NCBI GenBank assembly: GCA_028708105.1
Contig: JAQVZR010000043.1
Location: 1 to 9,171 of the forward strand
Source of the DNA: Desulfoplanes sp.
GTDB lineage: Bacteria > Desulfobacterota > Desulfovibrionia > Desulfovibrionales > Desulfomicrobiaceae
Length of the DNA stretch: 9,171 nt
Direction: 5' to 3'
Shown here: positions 5,658-9,171 of the stretch, one piece after another
Layout: the number at the start of each line of letters is the position of its first letter
How positions within the stretch are numbered: position 1 is the stretch's first letter
Program-made: the position numbers and the translations under genes
Notes under the pieces: model-generated
Told to the model about the DNA's origin: nothing
Database searches by the model: none
What the model saw: only the letters and a program-made list of their open reading frames with translations

Positions 5658-6029
5658 TTTCAAAACATTTCTGAAAAATCAGATTGTTCCATGCGCAATC
5701 ATAGAGGTGCACATGGTCTGTTGCGTCCAAAATTCAAAGAATCCGTGAAAAGTTGGGGCTCTTCACGGATTCTTTGGGCTGATTTGCTTTCCTGTACACA
5801 ACTGCGCGTAGATTGCTGCTTCTGGAGAAGGAATCCAGCACTCCACGATGAAAATCAGCGCGGAACCAGGAGGGAACAGTATAGGCATGGGCATAGCTTG
5901 CCTGTCCCTATTTCCTCGGCTGGAAACCGACGCATTATCCAGATGAACCATCATTTTCAGAAGGAAGGGAGGTACAGCAAGCAGTGTCCGCCCCCCATTA
6001 CAAAGCAAAGCGTCTCGAAAGGGTTCGGT
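5658..6029. other. Gene-poor stretch with one hairpin
   Basis: I see no convincing gene here. A plus frame (5691-6047) and a minus frame (5763-6008, 81 codons, ending AAIYAQLCTGKQISPKNP) are open, but neither has a recognisable motif or a ribosome binding site. The minus frame could be a fragment of a lost gene. The only clear structure is the inverted repeat at 5735-5776. Confidence 0.5.
5735..5776. terminator. 15-bp perfect inverted repeat, terminator-like
   Basis: CAAAGAATCCGTGAA (5735-5749) pairs with 5762-5776 around a 12-nt loop. The arms carry ATTCTTTG but no long U-tract follows, so termination is only possible. It lies 78 nt after the transposase relic and could equally be a residual REP-type hairpin. 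Confidence 0.35.
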
Positions 6030-6737
6030 TTATCTCCGCATCAGTGAGGTAAAATATTCAGGCATCTTTGATTCAAAGGTCATTTTTTCTCGTGTAATAG
6101 GATGGATAAGGGTCAAGGAAGTCGCATGAAGAGCCATTCTTTCGATGCCCCGTTCTTTTTTCCCATACTTTGAATCGCCGACGACAGGAAAACCTTTTTC
6201 AGAAAAATGAACCCGGATCTGGTTTTTTTTGCCAGTGAACAGTTCTATTTCAAGTAAACTATATTTTTTTGATTCCTGGAGTACCTTAAAGCCGGTTTTT
6301 GCAAACGCTCCCTTTTCAGAATCCTTGACGGAATACATCTTGAAAGCACTATTTTCTGCAAGATATGACGTGATGATTCCTTCTTTTTCCGGCAAAATCC
6401 CCTCTACGACGGCATAATATTTTTTTACAAAATCATGCCAGTCATCCATAAGATAGCGTTTGGCTTCTTCTGTTTTAGCAAACATGAGAATCCCGGACGT
6501 CTCTCTATCCAGCCGGTGAACAACGAACAGCTTGTTTTTTGCTTTTTGATTTCCTCGCCGCACATAGTTCGTGAGAAGATTATAGGCCGTGTTATCTCTG
6601 ATTTTGACCGTGCTCACGCTCAAAAGGCCACTCATCTTATCCACGACGAGAATGTCGTAATCTTCGTAAAGAACAGAAATTCCCCGAGGCTGATACTTCT
6701 TAGGTGGGGCTTTAAATTTTTTGTGATTTTCTTGCAT
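6030..6737 (-). CDS. RluA-family RNA pseudouridine synthase (no S4 domain)
   Basis: The product is predicted to convert uridine to pseudouridine in rRNA or tRNA in the cytoplasm. The 235 residues carry the RluA signature HRLDRETSG (74-82) with catalytic Asp77, the early strand ILVVDKMSGLLSVS (29-42), the late motif GKKNQIRVHF (169-178), and VVGDSKYG (185-192). The protein begins directly with the catalytic domain; the N-terminal S4 domain of RluC and RluD is absent, as in the shorter RluA, TruC and YlyB-like members, so the target site cannot be named. The start ATG 6735-6737 has only a weak AGG about 8 nt upstream. The gene is clearly more AT-rich than the cytochrome and ABC genes and sits between mobile-element remnants, which suggests acquisition by transfer (inference). 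It appears monocistronic. Confidence 0.9.
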   Translation of the reverse strand: MQENHKKFKAPPKKYQPRGISVLYEDYDILVVDKMSGLLSVSTVKIRDNTAYNLLTNYVRRGNQKAKNKLFVVHRLDRETSGILMFAKTEEAKRYLMDDWHDFVKKYYAVVEGILPEKEGIITSYLAENSAFKMYSVKDSEKGAFAKTGFKVLQESKKYSLLEIELFTGKKNQIRVHFSEKGFPVVGDSKYGKKERGIERMALHATSLTLIHPITREKMTFESKMPEYFTSLMRR

Positions 6738-6773
6738 GTATTCGACCTGTATTGCTGGAGATAAACCAGCTTT

Positions 6774-7175
6774 TCAAATGTTATCTAAGGTAGAAGCGGC
6801 TTCCAGCCGTTTTTTTGGGTCGGGAAAAAACCTTGAAATTGAGGTGATTAAACCAAAACCATAAAGTGGCCCCCAAACGTTAAACAGATTGATGGCTCCT
6901 TTACGCTTGTCTAGGCATTGGTTGTTATGCTGCCGATTGAGTGGACAAAAATATGCTTGGTCAGGGGTCATATTTTGGAGACTGAAATGCGGACGTTCTT
7001 GGTTATAGAATGTAAACCAGTTTCGCAAGCTGTCTTTTAATGCTCTGCCAGCCTTGGACTCCTGAATGTAGACACCTTCATATTTTACACTCCGCCAAAA
7101 ACGATCAATGAAAACATTGTCCATCCAGCGTTCTTTACCATCCATAGAAATTTGGATGCCATTCTTTTTTAGGAC
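6774..7175 (-). pseudogene. IS3-family transposase (OrfB, rve integrase) 3' remnant
   Basis: The minus frame gives the C-terminal third of an IS3-type DDE transposase. Homology starts near 7172 with LKKNGIQIS, then MDGKERWMDNVFIDRFWRS (from ATG 7143-7145), VKYEGVYIQ, FTFYNQERPHFSLQNMTPDQAYF, and a less familiar tail to TGA 6774-6776. The first two catalytic Asp residues would lie upstream and are absent; beyond 7175 the frame runs into GC-rich unrelated sequence. At the third catalytic position relatives read NVFIERxWRS with Glu, but this copy has Asp. No matching IS end or OrfA was found, so the element is dead. The last ~40 residues may include read-through beyond the original IS end. It is as AT-rich as the adjoining pseudouridine synthase gene. 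Confidence 0.8.
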
Positions 7176-7274
7176 CTTTCCCCTCCGGGTCTGCCCCCGC
7201 TAACTACATCCGGCGAGTGCGTACTTGGCCGCTAAAATGCCCCAACGGCGCAAGACACGTGTGCTCGCATGAGT

Positions 7275-7307
7275 ATACCAGCCCAAGGCAACGCACTGGG
7301 CTGGTAT
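7275..7307. terminator. 11-bp hairpin, weak terminator candidate
   Basis: ATACCAGCCCA (7275-7285) pairs with 7297-7307 around 11 nt. No U-tract follows on either strand, so it may be a structural repeat instead. Confidence 0.3.
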
Positions 7308-7425
7308 GTGTAGTCCTTTCAGGGCATTCTTCAGCCTCACCATCAGAATATTTATTGCGTGGGAAATGGCTCAATCATGAAAAACCAATAAACATGTGTA
7401 CTTTTGGGCCCCGATGCTGAACTGT

Positions 7426-7541
7426 GATGGACCTGCTGGACGGACAGGACCATCCATCTGGATACGGTGTCCAGATAAAAAACCACGGCCCGTTGCACAA
7501 AAAAATGCAAGGCATGGTTTTGTAACAATGGTTCAACCATG
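7426..7541 (+). other. Cluster of consecutive hairpins with one alternative pairing
   Basis: Hairpin A is 7426-7435 with 7445-7454 (10 bp, one A-A mismatch). Hairpin B is ATCTGGA 7456-7462 with 7470-7476 (perfect 7 bp). Hairpin C is 7479-7497 with 7506-7521 (bulged, loop CAAAAAAA). Bases 7513-7519 (CATGGTT) can instead pair with 7535-7541 (AACCATG), which excludes hairpin C. The cluster lies upstream of the best promoter, so it is probably not a leader of the ABC transcript. Confidence 0.35.
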
Positions 7542-7608
7542 ACCTGCGAAAAGAATAAAAAAGTACAAAAGCGTAACCGTTCCCCCCGGGTATTGCCTTT
7601 TCTGACAA

Positions 7609-7637
7609 TTGCCTCTTTCCCCTAATTTTTCTATATA
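7609..7637 (+). promoter_or_regulatory. Sigma-70-like promoter of the ABC transporter operon
   Basis: TTGCCT (7609-7614) and TATATA (7632-7637) are separated by exactly 17 bp. Transcription would start near 7644 and give a leader of about 150 nt. No known riboswitch signature was seen in that leader. Confidence 0.5.
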
Positions 7638-7782
7638 CACCTTCTTTTTCGGGCCTGTACATCCGTGCACGTGGAACACCGGATACTGTAGGATCACCGT
7701 TAAGACATGGAATAGCTCTTGCTTATCTCACCCTCCGGGACGAATATGTATTCTCCCGCATTCACCTGATCACCATCCACCC

Positions 7783-7789
7783 AAGGAGA
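7783..7789 (+). promoter_or_regulatory. Shine-Dalgarno that points to an ATA start codon
   Basis: AAGGAGA ends 6 nt before ATA 7796-7798, which is followed by AAA AAA AAC CTG, a typical Met-Lys-Lys signal-peptide start with G changed to A. The next canonical candidate, GTG 7820, lies 30 nt after the site and would cut the signal peptide. Confidence 0.65.
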
Positions 7790-7795
7790 ACATCC

Positions 7796-8767
7796 ATAAA
7801 AAAAAACCTGGCCGCCCTCGTGGCAACCATATTTCTAGCCCTTGGCGCAGCACCTGCCTGGAGCACCGTACAGCTCAAAGTGGCCCACGCAACCTGGGTC
7901 GGCTACGGACCGTTGTATATTGCCAAAGAAAAAGGTTTTTTTGCCAAACAGGACCTCGATGTCCATCTTTTGATCATCGAAGATGAATCACAATATGCCG
8001 CGGCCATGGCCTCGGGCAATATCGAAGGACTAGGCAATGTTCTGGACCGGGAGATCATCCATTTTGCCAAAGGTTCCCCGGAAACGGTTCTCTTTGCCAT
8101 GGATGAAAGTTCAGGTGGTGACGGTATTGTAGCCTCCGCCGACATCCAGACCCTGGCCGATTTGGAAGGCAAATCCGTGGGGCTGGACAAGTCATCCACG
8201 TCCTACTTTTTCTTTTTAACCGCCTTGCAAAAAGCCGGCGTTCCCGAAGACGCCGTGAACATCCTTGAAATGGGAGCCAGCGATGCCGGGGCTGCCTTTG
8301 TGGCTGGGCGACTCGACGCCGCAGTAACCTGGGAACCCTGGCTGGCCAATGCCGGTCAGCGTACAGGAGGCCACGTTCTGGTTTCCAGCAAAGATTTTCC
8401 CAAAACCATCCTCGAAGTTTTTGTCCTCCGCAAGGAAGTGCTGGACGCACACCCTGAGGTCGGCGTCGGATTCACCAAAGCCTGGAACGAGGCCGTAGCC
8501 TGGCTGGAAAATAACCCCCAAGAAGGCATCGCCATCATGGCCAAAGCCATGGGCGTAAGCACCAAAGAAATGTCCGACATGGCCGCGGGCGTGACCTTTT
8601 TCAACGCCCAGGCAAACCAGGAATTCTTTAACAGAACCACGGACAACAATATTTACGACGTAGCCACCAGGGCAAGTGACTTCTGGAAGAAAAAGAAGAT
8701 CATCACCGAGCCCCTGCAGATCAATCAATTGATTACATCCGATTTCGTCACCAAGGCTGCCGAGTAA
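7796..8767 (+). CDS. ABC transporter periplasmic substrate-binding protein, NitT/TauT/SsuA (NMT1-like) family
   Basis: This is the binding protein of an importer of the nitrate/taurine/sulfonate class. Read from ATA 7796 it has 323 residues: signal peptide MKKNLAALVATIFLALGAAPA with cleavage near residue 21, then LKVAHATWVGYGPLYIAKEKG, where the WVGYGPLY motif (34-41) lines the ligand site in this family. It continues with SSGGDGIVA (about 105-113), the NMT1-type LADLEGKSVGL segment, and TWEPW (178-182) in the second lobe, with normal length and C-terminus. The ligand cannot be told from sequence: nitrate, sulfonates, taurine, pyrimidines, guanidine-type compounds and others use this fold. 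The next in-frame start, GTG 7820, removes eight residues including the two lysines. Its TAA overlaps the ATG of the permease gene by one base. Confidence 0.85.
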   Translation: MKKNLAALVATIFLALGAAPAWSTVQLKVAHATWVGYGPLYIAKEKGFFAKQDLDVHLLIIEDESQYAAAMASGNIEGLGNVLDREIIHFAKGSPETVLFAMDESSGGDGIVASADIQTLADLEGKSVGLDKSSTSYFFFLTALQKAGVPEDAVNILEMGASDAGAAFVAGRLDAAVTWEPWLANAGQRTGGHVLVSSKDFPKTILEVFVLRKEVLDAHPEVGVGFTKAWNEAVAWLENNPQEGIAIMAKAMGVSTKEMSDMAAGVTFFNAQANQEFFNRTTDNNIYDVATRASDFWKKKKIITEPLQINQLITSDFVTKAAE

Positions 8768-9171
8768 TGACGACGCCTCGTATTCATCTGGTGCGGCGGG
8801 TCACAGGGCCCGCCGCACTTTCCCTGCTCTCCTTTGGAACCATCCTTGCTTTGTGGACCGGTCTCTCCTGGAGCGGTGCCGTTAAGCCCCTTTTTCTCCC
8901 CCGCCCCGAAGCCGTGCTCACCGCCTTTGTTACCATGCACCGGGAAGGAATTCTCTGGTCCTACACCTGGGATTCCACTTACCGTGTCATGGTCGGCTGG
9001 TCCCTAGCCGTTGCAGCCGCCCTTCCTCTGGGAGTACTTATCGCTTCGTCAAAAAAAGATGAGGCGATTTTATCCCCCGTTTTCGAATTTTCCAGATATT
9101 TGCCCGTTGTGGCTCTGGTTCCTCTGACCCTGCTCTATTTCGGGATCGGGGACGGCCAGAAATTCATGGTC
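8767..9171 (+). CDS. ABC transporter permease, TauC/SsuC type (5' part, runs off right edge)
   Basis: This is the inner-membrane channel subunit of the same importer. The frame starts at ATG 8767-8769, sharing the A of the preceding TAA (TAATG), a translational-coupling arrangement. The 135 visible residues show a first membrane segment (AALSLLSFGTILALWTGL, about 16-33), the family motif FLPRPEAVLTAF (43-54) matching the LPSPxxVxxAF of SsuC and TauC, a second hydrophobic segment (about 75-93, ending PLGVLIASSKK), and YLPVVALVPLTLLYFGIGDGQK (111-132). That last stretch corresponds to PxxALxPLxxxWFGxG just before the cytoplasmic loop that contacts the ATPase. The EAA-loop end and the ATP-binding subunit lie outside the window. 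Confidence 0.88.
   Translation, partial: MTTPRIHLVRRVTGPAALSLLSFGTILALWTGLSWSGAVKPLFLPRPEAVLTAFVTMHREGILWSYTWDSTYRVMVGWSLAVAAALPLGVLIASSKKDEAILSPVFEFSRYLPVVALVPLTLLYFGIGDGQKFMV

Larger units (their letters stand above)
7176..7795. other. Gene-free upstream region of the ABC operon with several hairpins
   Basis: No gene is supported here; the open frames (7217-7420 plus, 7375-7662 minus and others) lack motifs and ribosome binding sites. It contains a hairpin at 7275-7307, a run of three hairpins at 7426-7521, and a promoter at 7609-7637. The base composition shifts near 7175, where the IS remnant ends. Confidence 0.5.

Noticed and set aside
5763..6008. 81-codon minus frame
   Set aside because: It overlaps the 5735-5776 hairpin and has no ribosome binding site or recognisable domain; at most a fragment.
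5691..6047. 118-codon plus frame
   Set aside because: Charged, low-motif sequence crossing the hairpin and the 3' end of the pseudouridine synthase gene; no support.
7456..7476. Possible guanidine-II (mini-ykkC) hairpin with ACGG in the loop
   Set aside because: The loop is seven bases rather than a closed ACGR tetraloop and there is no matching second hairpin.
7375..7662. 95-codon minus frame
   Set aside because: It runs through the hairpin cluster and the ABC promoter, has no start signals, and its Trp/Phe/Cys-rich product has no motif.
7730..7790. Possible TPP riboswitch (CACCTGATCA before an NMT1-like gene)
   Set aside because: The CTGAGA and downstream TAATGCCAGCG parts of the THI element are absent; only a short chance match.
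1..9171. CRISPR arrays, tRNA or rRNA genes
   Set aside because: No regularly spaced direct repeats, and no cloverleaf or rRNA-like sequence, were found on either strand by reading.

Overview
The window looks like chromosome from a Desulfovibrio-like deltaproteobacterium (sulfate-reducer type). The main grounds are periplasmic multihaem cytochromes c of the NapC/NrfH and octahaem HAO families, moderate and patchy GC, and an edge gene resembling uncharacterised Desulfovibrionales proteins. This placement is inference; no ribosomal or tRNA gene is present to fix it.

Region 1 (1-805, minus strand): the 5' part of a gene that runs off the left edge (start 244 or 235). It is preceded by a frame-broken, coding-like stretch (about 229-754) and by a perfect 20-bp hairpin (756-802) that should end transcription of the next operon.

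Region 2 (856-2880, minus strand): a two-gene cytochrome operon. A membrane-anchored tetrahaem NapC/NrfH-type quinol dehydrogenase (2326-2877) precedes a periplasmic octahaem cytochrome of the hydroxylamine oxidoreductase family (856-2244). Together they hold 12 c-type haem motifs. The expected path is quinol pool to tetrahaem anchor to octahaem enzyme to a nitrogen oxide, most likely nitrite or hydroxylamine reduction as proposed for the epsilonproteobacterial Hao modules.

Region 3 (about 2890-4379): a short AT-rich divergent intergenic region, then a soluble histidine kinase on the plus strand. It carries an N-terminal receiver domain whose phosphoacceptor Asp is Asn. A sigma-54-like -24/-12 site lies at 3080-3095.

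Region 4 (4377-7175): an accessory patch. A 751-bp unit is bounded by ~75-bp inverted repeats (about 80% identical) and contains one DUF559 endonuclease-like gene and no transposase. It abuts a REP-associated Y1 transposase relic that has lost its N-terminus and has a nonsense codon. Next come a gene-poor stretch, an AT-rich RluA-type pseudouridine synthase gene (6030-6737) and the 3' remnant of an IS3-family transposase gene (6774-about 7175).

Region 5 (7176-9171, plus strand): a gene-free stretch with several hairpins and a good sigma-70-like promoter (7609-7637), then an ABC importer of the NitT/TauT/SsuA type. The binding-protein gene appears to start at an ATA codon and overlaps the permease gene by one base; the permease gene runs off the right edge.

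The strongest leads for something under-described are the DUF559 inverted-repeat unit and the octahaem/tetrahaem module next to a kinase with a dead receiver.
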